A stretch of 64,000 nt of DNA from Ceriagrion tenellum (GCA_963169105.1 OY720641.1:77823496-77887495); one strand, 5' to 3'. Shown: positions 1 through 12,861, numbered from the stretch's first letter. Notes: generated from the letters alone by a model not told the origin. Translations and numbers: made by a program.

Positions 1-1750
1 AATGCAAATTTTATGGCTCCCGATCTCAGATTTATAAAAAGTATCTTCAATCCCTGTCACGGTGTCACCTCTTCCTCACTCCGGTTTAAAGCAGTTGGGT
101 TGTGAAAATAATCTTGGTTCTTTTTGATAATCGCTTTAATTCATCTAGGCATTGTGAAGTGTAAGTTTGCAAACCATCCCCATGTACGAAGTATTAGTTG
201 CATCAGTGATTTTTAGTCGTTTTATAATTTTATTATAAAATGTTTATCACGTAATGGTCCAACGACGTATTACATTTCATGAATCATTTGTCTATACTAA
301 TAGGAAGTTATAGCTATGTAAATTTGGGGGCGTAAATTTTTTTCAGCTCTGTATTCGAGCTTCACAGCATCGATTTATCCATAATAAACTAAATTCTTTG
401 GCACGTTATTATTTACCGTCTAGGGATGGACGTCTTTTTTGAGTCAAAAAAGAACAAATTTACAATGAAAATTGTGACCGTTTTTGTGAAAGTAATACTG
501 TGATTTTCAAGATAATTTAACAACATAAACTTATCCACGGCGGTTATGGAATGCTTTTATTTCATCTCAGTGAAAATGATATTACATACAACTTTTACTA
601 GATTTTTTTTGTATCTGCCAACCGAAGTACGTGGCAGTTATGCAGCATTATTCCTTTGAGAAAATCGTATCTATCGTTGAGCAACTTCATATCTGTACAT
701 CTTATTTCTTCTCTTTTTATTTCGTTATCATCAATCGCGCCGGATAATTGTCGAATGCAAAATAATATTTTGTTTTGGTTCCGTGTTTTGAATCGCCCTT
801 ATTACATGGGCTTTAGAGAACAAAACTGGCTTAAATATGGACAGACGAGAGTGATGCGAGAGGCTTCTGCACCCATCGGAAGGTGAGCAGGTGACTAACC
901 CCATTCTATGAATGGACGTTATGCTTGTTTTTAACGCAGGGTCTTCGTTGTCGTGGTTTCAAATAACCTCGGCTAATTGAACATCTATATTCCGTCAATA
1001 TTTCTATGAATTCTAAGATAGGCTAGCTAATTGAAGCTTTGTGTTAGGAATGAAAGCTGGCATACTTGTTAATATTTGCGGTTGTGAAGATATTTTATAA
1101 GCCTGTGAAATGGAGTATAGAAGCAATTGAATGGATAAAATTAAGTTTAATGATATTTGGAGAATCTCCTTCTTGGTTTTATCACTCTTCTCGCATGAAG
1201 TGTATAGTTGTCCACATCACTCGTGCAAAAATTCTATGTAACATTTTGAAGTAAAGTGGAATTTGATAGTTGCAACGCCGAAATGACATTTTTGAAGGGT
1301 AAAAACTCATGAAAATAGGAAATAGGAAGAGATGTATTATTAGAAGAGACTCACCAAAAAATTACTGATCAATCGTAACTGATGCCTATTCCCGTGTTTT
1401 TCCTAATATTTCAATCGCACTTACCTCTCCATTGTGCTTTTCCAGATTTTACCTGTTATATTATTTGCGTAGAATTTAAAAATATCTTGTTCACTTTATT
1501 TTAGGGTCACCCATTCAAAGGGTTTATTTTATGCGCACTCGATCGCTGCAGCTAACGGTATGAGTAAAGAGAATGTTCGGGTTTGGCGTAAACATTTTAA
1601 ATTTTGCACGCGTCTATAGCGACTTACCCTTCACATTTCGACTCCGATGGTTCAAATAAAACGGTCCCCTGGCTTGAAAAATGCATGGTATGTTCTGGAA
1701 ACATTTCGAGCGGAGACGAATCCCGGCATTGATCGCCGGAATAGAAGTGG
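1..1750. other. A+T-rich DNA, no gene recognised
   Basis: Short open frames only, none longer than about 76 codons and none with a recognisable motif. I see no repeat, tRNA-like box or RT relic. A donor-like AAG|GTGAGC lies near position 882, but no acceptor or coding exon supports it. Confidence 0.5.
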
Positions 1751-1754
1751 GATG

Positions 1755-2040
1755 ATGGGTCATGCCAGGGGTGGAAGTGTGCGAGTATATGAGTTTTTTT
1801 TGGAGAGGTGTGAGGAAGGGATCTGATTGGGTGAAGGGGATGAAGATGGAGGTATATGGGAAAGTGAAAGTTAAGGAAACATGGCAGGACGAGAGGAAGG
1901 ATGCGGGAACCTCCAAGGTTGGTCGTGGGAGTGGAAGAAGAGGCTTGAAATGAAATGGAGCCGACGCGAAATGCGGTTGGATGGGTATTGGCGAAGTGGG
2001 GGGGGGGGGGGGGCACCCCGCCTCACGGAAAGGCTATTCC
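1755..2040. other. Purine-rich island with a poly-G run
   Basis: The plus strand is strongly biased to G and A here, in contrast to the A+T-rich surroundings, and contains an uninterrupted G run at about 2000-2013. The bias keeps several frames open on both strands (the longest about 130 codons on the minus strand), but these are low-complexity peptides (Pro/Ser/His-rich or Gly/Arg/Glu-rich) and probably not proteins. Similar islands recur in the window and could be regulatory, old repeats or plain composition patches. Confidence 0.5.
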
Positions 2041-2937
2041 CTTACTATTTGGGTTCGTCATTCTCCTGAAGTGGTATGTAAACGCTTGTTAGTAATATCC
2101 GAGAAAAATGCTGGTCTAGGTTCATATGTATGGCAATTATCGGAGCAGTGTCAATTGAATGAATGAACCTGGGTTTCGGGGGTAGAGCGTCATCTTCAGA
2201 TGGATAGTTTTTAGATCAAGGCGTGCGTACACATACTCTGAAGATGATGTAGCCGCCAGTGCATCTCTCCTCTTATTCATACCCGCAAAAGCTTGCTCAC
2301 CCCATAATAATAGTTTGCCGTAGAACCTTTGGTCGTGCTTTATTCCGTATTTAATCAAGTTTTTGACAGAGTATGAAGCCACAGGAGCTAAAACACATGC
2401 GAGGCCTGTTAAAAAAAATAACGGAACTTTTTCAAAAAGTTAATTATATAGTACTTGTAACTTATTGGTTCTTAAATCCTTCTCAAAATCCTCCTTATCT
2501 ATAGATACACTTATGCCATAGGTATTTAAACTTTGCCGTACAGTCCCGGAATGCTTCTCTAGGTATCACCTATATTGCCGTTGCCGAATTATGATTTATG
2601 GCGTCAATGGTGTCAAAAAGACGTCCTTGTAGTATATATTTCAATATGAGAAATAAATATGTCATATGGGGACAGGACAGGTGAGTTGGTAGGCTCAGAA
2701 AGGACAGTCTTTTAATTAGTCGTGGTGGAGGAAGGTCGTTCCGCTCAGATGTCATCCATTGAGGTGCAAATATTGTTGCAAACCGATTTATGCTCAGTTT
2801 TTCAGTCGTCATTTCACTATATGACCCATTCGAGACCTAAAACTCTCCAGCATGTTCTCTGACAGTATAACAACCGTTACCGCGCAAAGAATTCTCGACT
2901 TCCTGAATGTTGCTGCTATCAATTGACTTCGAAGACC
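2041..2937. other. Unassigned DNA with a hairpin-like motif
   Basis: No gene seen. Arms reading CATCTTCAGA near 2191 and TCTGAAGATG near 2237 face each other. On the minus strand, about 2207 down to 2170, the sequence gives CTGAAGATG, a short spacer and CGAAACCC. The same motif order occurs at 19.3, 20.7 and 33.0 kb, so this may be a fragment of the same repeat class. The rest shows nothing recognisable. Confidence 0.35.
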
Positions 2938-3181
2938 TTTTACTACTACCCTGCGAGCCGCCGCATGAACAAATGGCAGGGGATGTTAAGACATCAGCCG
3001 TGTAAAGTTGTAAGAGATATAGTTTTGGGAGGTGGAATGGAGACGTGTATTGTGGGAGTGTGTTTAGTGGAACTCGGTTTTCATTGTGGTTGCTCATTGT
3101 GTGCAGGAAGAACGAGTTTTTGTACCATTCTGTTCGGCAATGTACCTGTCTTCGGTCCCTTTACTCATTTCATCTCGAAAA
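2938..3181 (-). mobile_element. CR1/Jockey-like LINE, 3' end relic (copy A)
   Basis: A 3' fragment of the LINE family that recurs at 3.4, 15.8, 46.3, 52.4 and 61.5 kb. On the plus strand it begins with the reversed 3' terminus (TACCCTGCGAGCCGCCGC). It then runs through the 3' UTR, including GACGTGTATTGTGGGAGTG (compare GACGTGTATTATGGGAATG in copy B), into the end of the ORF. Minus-strand translation gives pieces such as SNHNEN and DEMSKGTEDRY, matching ISDHNKN and DEIREIHCRIDRY in copy B, with frame changes. It is non-coding and old. Family membership is judged from copy-to-copy similarity within this window. Confidence 0.75.
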
Positions 3182-3436
3182 CATTCAACAGAGCCATAGA
3201 TTAAGGGAATAGAATAAAATAATCGTATATTATACTTTGGGACAGGTCCCTTAGAGCAAGAATACAAAAACAAGAGGAGAGAAAGGATGTCGTCTTGAAG
3301 CTCAAAAGTTCTTTTTTGGTGCAAAATGCTTCACCCGACAGAGCTCCCTCGCGAAAATTGCCCATTATCGTTACATTAGTAATCCCGAGTTTCCTTTGCA
3401 CATGTTTCGTTATGCCTGTGTATAGATTTAGTATTA
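3182..3436. other. Spacer between two LINE relics
   Basis: About 250 bases separating copy A from copy B of the same LINE, in the same orientation. It contains a short GGGACAGGTCCC palindrome near 3239. I recognise no element here; it may be unique sequence or a diverged part of copy A. Confidence 0.4.
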
Positions 3437-4145
3437 TTTACATCCACATATTACCCTGCGATGGCAAGGGGTGTTAGGACACTAGCCGTGTAAAGGGGTA
3501 AATAGTAAGGTTTTGGTAGATGAAATAGTGACGTGTATTATGGGAATGTATTTAGTGGAGCTCAGTTTTTATTGTGGTCGCTTATTATGCGCAGAAAGAA
3601 CGGGTTATTGTATCTATCTATTCGGCAGTGTATCTCTCTTATTTCATCTCTTCTGTCAGACCTAGAGATGTAGTGTGGCGTCGTGATAATATTCTCTGTG
3701 TCGCTCTAAAACACACCAGTTCTGAATTTCTCAAGCAATCAAAGCCTAGCGTGTAGCCTCCAAGTCTCTAGGGGCTCTCACCTTAATCCTTCTAGGAGTT
3801 GTAAGACACTATATGTTCGCTTGTAGCAGTTTTTAGCGAAGTGCACAGCTTTCCTTTGTATTTTATTTATTTTTTTTGTTAAATTTTTCTGTCCAGGGTC
3901 CCAAATTCTAGCTTCGTATTCGAGGCGTGGCCAAACCATAGCGAAGTAGTAACCCTCTTTCACATTTTCATCTGAGTGCCTTCCTATTATGCAGTTAATT
4001 AATCCTGGATTTTAAAATGCTGAGCAGCATATGTTTTGTGTGTGTGTTCTTCACGATGTCTTTAGTTGAGGTAATCCATAGGTATTTGACTTTATCAATA
4101 GACTTCATATTTACTCCATCCAAAGTGTAGATATGGCGCTAGTAT
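3437..4145 (-). mobile_element. CR1/Jockey-like LINE, 5'-truncated (copy B)
   Basis: The longest copy of this family here. On the minus strand it starts within the C-terminal half of the reverse transcriptase ORF (YTLDGV...KVKYLWITST, about 4140-4060). It continues through a thumb/C-terminal block with WPRLEYEARIWDPGQKN and KINKIQRKAVHFAKNCYKR (about 3960-3790), then shifts frame near 3780. The tail (PLETWRLHARL, LLEKFRTGVF, PHYISRSDRRDEIREI) ends near 3560. The 3' UTR ends in CGCAGGGTAATATGTGGATG. The LEY-WDP-KIQRKA pattern is typical of the RT C-terminus in Jockey/CR1-type elements. Frameshifts and stops make it inactive. The RT catalytic motifs lie upstream of the truncation and are missing. 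Confidence 0.85.
3778..3963 (-). pseudogene. Reverse transcriptase C-terminal fragment (copy B)
   Basis: About 61 codons stay open and contain WPRLEYEARIWDPG followed by KKINKIQRKAVHFAKN. This is the segment after the RT palm domain in CR1/Jockey-type LINEs, where Arg-Pro-x-Leu-Glu-Tyr and a later Gln-Arg-Arg-Ala-like motif are usual. The fragment ends at a frameshift; the next coding block (ETWRLHARL) continues in another frame. It lacks the YxDD box and any start, so it is a relic and not a gene. Confidence 0.8.
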
Positions 4146-4735
4146 TATGACTACCGCAGGAAGTGTACTGTGTTGCTGGTAGAGTATTTACAATATCTCG
4201 ATTACAATATCGCTCATCTATCATTGACAATTAATTGAATGCACTGGTCTGGTAGGCTTACTATGGTGACATCATGACTACAGATTCAAATACTAAATAC
4301 AAATATGTGCGGAATAATTTCTTTCTCTGTATGTGTATTGTAAGTTAAAAATATCTCGCCATTAAATATACATACTGCCGGTAGAAGAAATACAAAAGAG
4401 AATTTTTAGAGCATCCCATCGTGTCTAATCAATATGTCTTCCTTGTCAATGTGAAATTCGTGGCGAAATCACTCAATTAAGAATCACCAGGTGCAGATAG
4501 GTCGCAAAGAAAATAGGAGCGTTTAGTGTTCGGTGTTTTTCGCAGGGTTCAATTTCCTGCCTACTATCGCTAGTGATATGAATTTTTGTCGGACGAGTGC
4601 AAATATTTTTGTGGAAGTCTATTTACTCTGTGTATGCTTATCGTATGAGTGTACATTTACTAAGATGAACTTTATTTTCAAGTCCGTGTTCTCTTCGTAA
4701 TGTGAGCTTGTATTTACAGCGATGTGACGACGTTG
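4146..4735. other. No feature recognised
   Basis: A+T-rich sequence upstream (in LINE orientation) of copy B. No repeat or coding signal seen. Confidence 0.5.
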
Positions 4736-5090
4736 GCGATAGGCAGCGCCGCGACGAGGGGTGAACGGTAAGTTGGGAAACACAAGCGTGTTTGTCCGTT
4801 GTACGTGTGGATTACGAAACTCTCCCGTCAGCATTTCGTGAGGATTCTATCGAATTTCGAGTGCGTCGATGTCCATGTTGGGGCGTGGTGGAAGGGTCAG
4901 GCTGGGTCATGGGATGGGGAAAAATTGAAGATCACGGGGTCGAGGAAAAGAAATTACAAGGGCGGTTTTCGGGAACGCGAGATGAGAAACGGCATTGCGT
5001 GGACGGAGTGGAATGGAAAAAGCCGGGCGGAAATTGAAACCGAGTCCTCAAGGAGTTGGAAACGCACCAGGTAAGATATTTACTAGTGAG
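4736..5090 (+). other. G+C-richer block ending in a donor-like site
   Basis: A compositionally distinct block with open plus-strand frames of 81-91 codons whose peptides I do not recognise. It ends at CACCAG|GTAAGATATT near 5072, a good match to an animal 5' splice donor (MAG|GTRAGT). It could be a non-coding first exon or chance. No acceptor, promoter motif or homology was identified, so this is only a candidate. Confidence 0.2.
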
Positions 5091-7959
5091 GAGGCATAAT
5101 AAAAAAATGGAAATGGAAAGAAAAGAAGTGGTTTTTGGAGAGGAAAGAAACAGCGAGTAAAATACGTCGACGACGCTGGGAAGGAGATCCCGTGCCTCCT
5201 GTTTATTTTCCGGGATAAAGCACTGGGGCTTAGCAGGATCCTTTCGCTCATAAGAAAACGTCGAGAATTAATTAAAAATGAATACGGGCATCCCTGGCAG
5301 TCTCGCGGAGGTAAACTTGAGATATTTCTCCCTGACTGAAATTCTTGAGGATAGAAACTGCTCCACGATTCCTTTGCCATATACATTAATCTTTGCATTA
5401 AAAATGATAACTTTTAAGTGCTTCTGTTCGGTTTACTGCCGATAAATTTACCGAAGTTACATAAAATCCTCCAGAGTTGTATTTTTGTCTCATTAAATAA
5501 ACATTTTACCAAAGATACATTGAATGTTTCGTAGCAGTATTTTGTCTCGTCGAGCAAATGGCTTTGAGATGTTTTATATTTTTGAATGCAAAGTGATTTT
5601 TAGAAAATTATAAATGTGCCCGGAAGCTTTTTAATTGTCATCATGTTTGATATAGTTCTCAGTCTCAAAACCAATGTCAAAAAAAACTCTTGATACGTGG
5701 AAGTTGTAGTGTAAAGAATAATACATTCATCCATTACTCTTGAATAACCTGTGCAGTTTTTGGTCATAATATTTGGAAAAGCTTTTCTGATTCTTACATA
5801 ATGTCCTCCGGTAATTTATTATGACTCCATCTCCACGTGATGCGATTAATCGAAGAGGATTGGCGCATGCCATCATCATACTGGCATAATGTACCGTAGA
5901 GGACATTTTATTGAAATAAAATTTGGCCCCAAAGGGAAGAATTAACTTATTAAAGCAGAGCTCATAAGTAAGTTATTAGTGTATGTATGTGTTAATATTC
6001 TGATGGAAAGTAAAATATATAAAATAAAGTACAACGATTGATCACAATTTACTCCTCGAAAAACATTGTCTCCTTAATGCTGGTAATCATCTAGTCATAG
6101 CTGGTAATCATCCTATGGGCTATATTGTTACTCGGTGGAATCATCGTATAGGTTTTATTACTGAATCCCTTTAATTGATAGTAAAATTTTTCCAATAAGC
6201 TTAAACCACTATTTTACAATAAGGTCTTAAACCACCTCTGGTTTAATACATAATCGGTAATTTTGCATGGGGAATGAGAAAAAATGTCAATAAATGGCAT
6301 CTTTCATGATGCTTATCTTCTCAAGTGGGAAGTTAGTCTTCTTTGTAAGATAAGCGAAACCGGAAAATTTCGGCTGTTTAACCTTGCTGAAAAATAATAC
6401 TTTGATTGGAATATTGTAAGTTATTCACTGATATTACAAACTTGAGCACATTACATACTTGACATGCTTCACTTCGTGGGTAAGGATTTAGTCACAGTTA
6501 ATGGAAATCAGTGGTGAAGTGCTACGAGTATAAATATTCATTCACACGCTGTGTAGTGACACTTCATTGTTTTCTTTGTAGTCTTAGTGTTATTCTATAT
6601 ATTACGTGATTGTTATATATAATTAATCTTAAGGCTTAAGCCGAGTGCTTTCATTATTCGGTTTAGTAGTTTTTTAATCAAATTAGTGCAATCGTGTATT
6701 CTTTATCTATTATGACGTTTTCAAATTCCACTATGGAGGTGCTTCTGCAATGAATTAGATTGGCGTGGATGCATTTTGTTTGGAAACATGAAGACGCTGC
6801 TTCTCCACGAAAGATAAAATCAGTAATTGAGCATTTGCTGCGGGTATATATTTGACTAAATAATGCATCGCCTTTGGAGTTCCAGACAGGAATGAATTTA
6901 TGTATCGATAGTATCGTGGGTATTAATTTTCTTGCTGCATTCTTTCTTAGCTTCACTTCCTTGTTTTGCCCTCGATGTAGACACTTCCTGCAGTCCAAAG
7001 TTTCTATTTTATTTTGAATCTCCCTGAATTGCCTAACAGTTTCTATTGAATCGTAGCCTACTGATTCCTTTAATCTTTTTGTACCTTCTCTCACCAACAT
7101 CATATATGCCTCCATAAATTCCCACTGCTATATAATTTCTTGAAATGACATTGCTAATGAATTAACGCTTGACTTCCATCGTTGCCATTTAATTTTAGCC
7201 ATTATTTCCTTATTCACTGAGCTGAGAATGACTATAGTTTAATCTCATCTGATGATCTAAATGACTAAGTAAGGATATTGTGTCAAACGCGCTGTGAATG
7301 ACAACTTTATTTTATCCAGCATTTACTTATTGTCAAAGGAGGGTTAATTTAAGTTGCTTCATGTGATCAGCTTAAGTATTCTTTAGAGTATATTTAGTAT
7401 TTAGCTCATCGCATTCAACTATTCCATTCAATACATCACGTGGAGTATCTAGATATTTTCTTTAAGGAACATTTTCATAAAAACTAGCTCAGTGCTTGTC
7501 CACTCTAACTCACTCTTTAAAACGTTGAAAATGGAAATTTGTTGCTGAAACCGTGGTGTAAAATCAATCTTAGGAAAATATTAACCTTCCGTCTTCATTA
7601 TAAATAAATTTTTCTACTGAGCAGTGCTGAATCTGTCTCGTGAAAAGAATGACTAAACTCGCTGTTACCATTTGTCTGGTCATATATATTATTTTAAAGT
7701 TGATGGTGAGTTGAATCAGCCTGTTATTAGCACCCGACGACTGATTAGACCTCGGGTATTCTAAATTCCAGCCCATGCTTTTACGTATAATTATATCTAC
7801 CACTTACGGATTAGGTATCATGGACATTAGCCGTAAAAAGTCATCTCCTAATGAAAAAGTGGGATTCGTCATCTCCCTCGAGTCTTTTTGAGGGTACTCA
7901 GCTGTCGTGATGGCTAAGCACCTCCATCCATCGCGAGTCCATCATTTTCTAGTCTTCGA
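5091..7959. other. A+T-rich DNA, one long unassigned open frame
   Basis: Nothing recognisable apart from an open frame of 145 codons on the minus strand at 6678-7115, described separately. Confidence 0.45.
6678..7115 (-). other. Unassigned 145-codon open frame
   Basis: An open frame that is rather long for this A+T-rich setting. The conceptual peptide has a basic, charged N-terminal half (KRLKES, RQFREIQNKIETLDCRKC, VKLRKNAARKL) with CRKC as one possible metal-binding pair, and a C-terminal half with scattered cysteines. I recognise no family. There is no clear splice context, Kozak signal, repeat copy or neighbour that gives it a role. It may be a decayed transposon ORF, a diverged exon or chance. 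Confidence 0.15.
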
Positions 7960-8420
7960 CCGCTTGCAGTCTTGGGAGAGAGGACGAAGGAGGAGAGGGA
8001 AATGATGTAGAGCTCCTCCTTTTGGTGACCCTTAAGGCGGAAAAATAGGATCCCCCCCACCAACCACAACCTCATCTACTTATATCCTCCTTTGGTCGGG
8101 AGAATGACGGGGAAGAAGTGCGTCATTTGCGAGGAGAAGAGCGGCAAGCGATGCGTGCAGCCCTCGGGAACCGTCGATTCTTTCTCTTTTTGTGGGGCAA
8201 GGGATATGGAGCGATTGGGAGCCTCCATCCCTTTCCTCCCTTTCCGTTTTTATTAAATTTTATTAGTCTGCGGTTCGGAGATAAAGGGAAGAGATTCGGG
8301 AGTCGAGACATGGTGCGGGGACGCGAGTTATCGACCTATCGATATCGGACGGTCTTTGCGCCGAAATCGAGCGAAATGCTTCTTGAGGCGGGAATTGGAA
8401 GTTCAGGGCTTTAGGGATGT
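7960..8420. other. G+C/purine-rich island
   Basis: Rich in GAGGAGAGG-type purine tracts followed by a mixed G+C-rich stretch with several CG dinucleotides (for example around 8275-8350). Frames are open on both strands (up to 98 codons), but the peptides are unrecognised and overlap antisense frames equally long, as expected from composition. A regulatory or CpG-type island is possible but unproven. Confidence 0.35.
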
Positions 8421-10389
8421 GTACTTTCAGATAGGCTCTGGAATCGAAGATCGACAATCTAATAAATCGATAGTTTCTGCTCTTCGATGTTTTCACCCAC
8501 GATATATTTCCTCTGAAGTGATCTCTAAATTTGCCTCCTAAGTGTCCCTACGGTTGGTGGAAGTCGTCTTGAAGTCTGTTTGGATTCATTTCGCGTCACT
8601 TTAGTTGCTAATGTTGGACAGAGCCGTCTGCTAATGAACTAACAGTATGTATTAGCGATATCTTGCCAAATTTGACCTTTGTAACTTTTTTGCCGACTCA
8701 TTTTAAATATAAATCTTTTAGCTCATTACGTGTAAAAGCTAGAAGACTTCAGATGGACAATGGTACTTAATGAACTGACTACATATGGCAAAAACCGGGC
8801 ACCAAATGTGGGTATCCTTTTTCTATTACTTTATAAGTTAATATTACTCGATTTGCTATCGCTAAGGTTCAATTTTTCGCCATCAAGAAACTTGAATTTA
8901 TTTGAATGCCATTAAGGCCCTTTTTATTCAGGCCAAAGGAATTTGCTCTTTACTTTATTGTTTCCTTCAACTCGATTTGGTTATTACGTATTTTCGTATT
9001 TCAATGTAACGAGTCACGAAAGTTATACTTCAAAACTGGCATTAACTGTGTTAATTCTCCGCATCAGAATAAAAGGGCAATGGTGTATAGTTATTGGCAA
9101 TATAGAAGTTAGATTCGTGCGCTGTTTTCGTTAATTGCCAGTTTCAGGAACGACATGTGTATTCAATAATGTTAAAGGACGCATAAACCATGGAAACCAT
9201 TGAAAAACTGTGGTAGAAACATTGAAGTAAATGATTGGTTTAGTAAGTAGAATCTCAGAGTTAATAGAGTGGAGTTGTGTGCATCATTTAATGGCAATAT
9301 GGCGGTCGCATAATTAACTGCTTTGAGACTATAATTCAATAAAAGAGTTATATGTTACGAATGACAAGTTTTCTCTCTTTTGCTGACTAATTATTATGTG
9401 CTTTGGTAAATATACAAAGTATAAACCTTCATAAATTTAGTCATGCGGTAGAAGACTAGAGCAAATATGAAAAGCAATTAACTATTAGTAGCTAAGTTAT
9501 GACACTGGCTGATGTGTTCCTGAAACCGGAATGTTTTTAAGAGATTCATAACTTCATGAATCTCGTAACTGTTGATTGAATAGCTAAACGTTCTTACTAC
9601 TGGCCGTTAACTCGTTTTTACAAAAAAAATCCCTCAAGAAATTTGGCAATTGGCAGGTTAAGGTTATAGCCGAAAACATGTAGATACGGTTATTTAAAAA
9701 AATCCCTGGAAACAATTGGTGGGTACAAGGTTAAAAGTTGTTTTAAATCCATTTCTATATGTCCATGGCCACTACTTTTACCATGCCTGTAATCGAATTT
9801 CTCGAAGGATTCTTTTTTTAAAAAAATTAAAAAGTTTGCACATATGTGGGCTACAGCTTTCTGCCTTGTAAATCACCAGTTTTCCCAGGTAACAATTTTC
9901 TTTATAAATTGTGTCCTGAGCGCCATAGAGTGAAATCATAATGAAAATGCGGTAAGATTAAGTTTTCCCGAGTTTCACAGAGATTTCGTCAGTGGTTTTA
10001 AATTTGAACTTTTATTGATGATTAATATATGATCACCTGAATAGCATCTTGAAGATTTTTAATCACCGATACAAATACTTAAATAATAACCACTCAATTA
10101 TTTATCCATTTATTTACATATCATGAAATAGAACCAATTTTAAAAGAATTTACTCATGAATTTCTAAAACTCATTTTTGCGAATAAAGTGAGTTAGTCAT
10201 TATCAATTTACATTAATAAATTGGAAGCATCGGCAAAAATACTAAAAATTTCACCTTGGGTTCAAATAGCTGAGAATTTGGTGCTTTTTCAGTATGAATC
10301 GAGCTAAATACATCGGATAACAATATGAATGAAACATTTTTTCTTCGCATCGATAGTTTCTTTTCGATACTACTTCAATGCCGAATATA
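8421..10389. other. A+T-rich DNA, nothing recognised except a small hairpin
   Basis: No coding or repeat signal seen. A perfect 9-bp stem (GAGATTCAT / ATGAATCTC) with a 6-base loop lies at 9541-9564. Confidence 0.5.
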
Positions 10390-10880
10390 GCAGAGATTAT
10401 TTTCTGCCCGAGGAGTAAGGAGGGGAGGCCGATGAGGCAAAGGGAAGGAGCGAGACTGACTACTCGAGAATAGAGGGCCGTCTGAAAATTGGAGAGGTTT
10501 GAAAAGGGCTCCGAGGGGCGGGGAGGGAAGGGCAGGAGTGCAACTCTTTCCGCCGGCTGGACGAGCTGGTTAGGGAAGGGAGAAGGGTTATCTCCGGCGA
10601 ATTTTAGGTTTGGGCGGGGCTTAAAGGGTACTCCTTAGATGGGACGTACTGAAGGGGAGAGGAGGGTGGGAGCAAGACGCCTATTGGAAAGCCTTTTCTT
10701 TCTCACTCTCTTTTTTTCACCCCATTATGATTTCGTTAGGCCGAAATGGGCTCGTGAGACGAGCCTACAGCGCTCCCTTACTGGGAAACCTAGACCATAG
10801 GTACAGCGAATTGCCGTGGCCTCTCTCTAGCGGAGAGTTTGAGGTTGCCGAGGGCGAATCAAACGCTGATGAGGGGGTTC
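10390..10880. other. Purine/G+C-rich island with GC-box-like motifs
   Basis: The plus strand is G-rich and purine-rich. It contains GGGGCGGGGAGG (near 10515) and GGGCGGGGCTT (near 10612), which resemble Sp1/KLF-type GC boxes. No TATA box, initiator or downstream exon was identified. A promoter or enhancer is possible; a composition patch is the simpler reading. Confidence 0.3.
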
Positions 10881-12789
10881 TGAGTGCTATAATATGAGCC
10901 CACTAAATTTTTATCGCATCTTAATGCAATATTTTCTAACTTTTTCCTAGTAGAAAACAGTTCTTAGAATGTACCGCATATCCCTCCAACCTTGAGTGGT
11001 AGTTCCTATTGTTGTCCATGCTTGAGGTAAAGAAGATGAGCGTTGAACTTCAATATATGTTTCTTGCTTTATGATATGCACTGTTATCAGGAATCTACCT
11101 TTTCGGCTATTGGAAATGTATAACAGGGATGAGATTGGCTTTTTTTCTTGTTATTAGTAAATTGCTGTATATGATGCAGGAGAATAATTCTCCAGTCATA
11201 CAAAAATGACTCTCCAGGCACCAGTTTGGAATTTTATACGGTAGAAATGTTTATGAATATTACGAAAAGGTTTATATATTTTTATTATAGAAAAATTGCG
11301 TCTTAATCTGTAATCTTTGTTTCTTTATCTAATTTGTAGTGTTACAACCTCGACTGGCATTCTCACTAATAAAATCCTGTATCACATTGTATTTATGGTG
11401 TTGCAAGATCTTTCACCGAGACTTGGACTTGTTCCCTCTTCTTGATCCCTCGATATCGCGCCAGGTGCTTCAGCTAGTTAAGGAACCGAGGCGTCCAACT
11501 CCCTTCTAAATTTATTAGAGATTGATCGGTATACGAAAAATATTCATTGTTTGTATAACATGGGGGCGTATTACTACATTGGTGCATGTAGATAAAATTC
11601 GACATAATGACTGGTGTTTGTAGGTTTTTACTAATGCAAAATAGTTGTAGTTTCATTTAGGTGGATACAGTATTGTGCGTACCGATGAAATCTCTCCCCT
11701 TTCCACACCCTTAGGCAACTTGCTTTGAAGATGTTGAGTAAACTTGTGGGAATTTTTCACAAAATTTTACGCAAGCCTCTGTTTTATATCGTTAAAAGTG
11801 CGCCGCAGCACTAATAAATGGTGATAAATTTTAGCTTTCTTGGTGTTAATTTATTGCCACGAAATAGGAGATGCAGAGCCAATTCATCACTTTTTGAAAT
11901 CAATTTTGTATTCTACGCCTTCTACCCTTTCCAAAATTTGTGGATCTAACTCCGTCAAGGGTGGAGTTTGAGAAGTTCCCCTTCCGTAATCCATCCTCCT
12001 CCCGTCGTCACTCTCCTTAATCATGTCTGCTACCAACTTCATCACCGAGTCTGAAGATCTTGACTGGAGAAAGGGGCGCATGGACTGACTCGGCATTTCT
12101 ATAGGGGCCTAGAATGGTGACTGAGTTTGATTTCTCGTTTGGGGGAGAGTGAGCGGAGCTTAATCCTCTTTTTTACTTTAGAGTTGCACGGCTTAGCTCT
12201 GCAGGAGTCACTGCTTGTTAGACGACTCATTTGGTTCAAGGAAAATCTCTGCTGTTTTATCTTTTTAAGTTAATGCCTTCAGTTGCCCCATCGAAATCCA
12301 TTGGGACTCTTTCTTCCCTTGATTTTTTTGCTACGCCGACATCGTCTGGTTTCATACCGCATATAATTTCTGATTGTATGGCCATAACGGGGTTGGTTAA
12401 AATACAATGGTTGTCGATTTTACAATCAATGCCTAAATTTTCAACAATTACCTTGGCCAAATTTTCTGACTCTGACGACACAGTGAAGTCAATATTTTGT
12501 GTGGTTTCTAACTATCACTACAGCTTTCTCTTACCTGTTACAGTTAATATTTATTATAAACTTTTCAAAGCGATCACTTAACATGATTTTTATCTGTTTT
12601 TAACCGTTTACTTTATTTTTGCCCTTGTCAATTTATCCTCCTATAGAGCCATGCTTTGTAAACGGTCCGGTTCTAAAAGTTCTTGATCAATTTCGTTCGT
12701 TCTCTTGGTACAACAAGAACATGCTTTTGTTAAAACGCAATAAAATTTAACAAAGGACATGGTACGAAGTCACTCGCAGGAGAGCATAT
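10881..12789. other. No feature recognised
   Basis: A+T-rich sequence with short open frames up to 116 codons (12231-12581, plus). Their peptides show no motif and are matched by an antisense frame of similar size. Nothing here is supported as a gene. Confidence 0.45.
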
Positions 12790-12857
12790 ACACCAAGAGT
12801 TGAAATCATCCATGACAAAAATCACTTGACTTAACCGGAATTCGAACCTGGTCAAGT
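12790..12857 (-). mobile_element. tRNA-derived SINE piece (minus copy)
   Basis: On the minus strand the sequence contains a pol III B-box-like GGTTCGAATTCCGG (12848-12835) followed by a body reading AAGTCAAGTGATTTTTGTCATGG and TTTCAACTCTTGGTG, split here only by a few bases. The plus-strand copy immediately to the right carries the same order of blocks. This copy seems to lack the A-box region. Inferred to be a SINE from the B box plus the repeated body; no tail is seen. Confidence 0.5.
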
Positions 12858-12861
12858 CAAA

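Noticed and set aside
5060..5080. Exon ending at CACCAG|GTAAGA
   Set aside because: A good donor match but no acceptor, homology or conserved frame; donor-like hexamers are common by chance.
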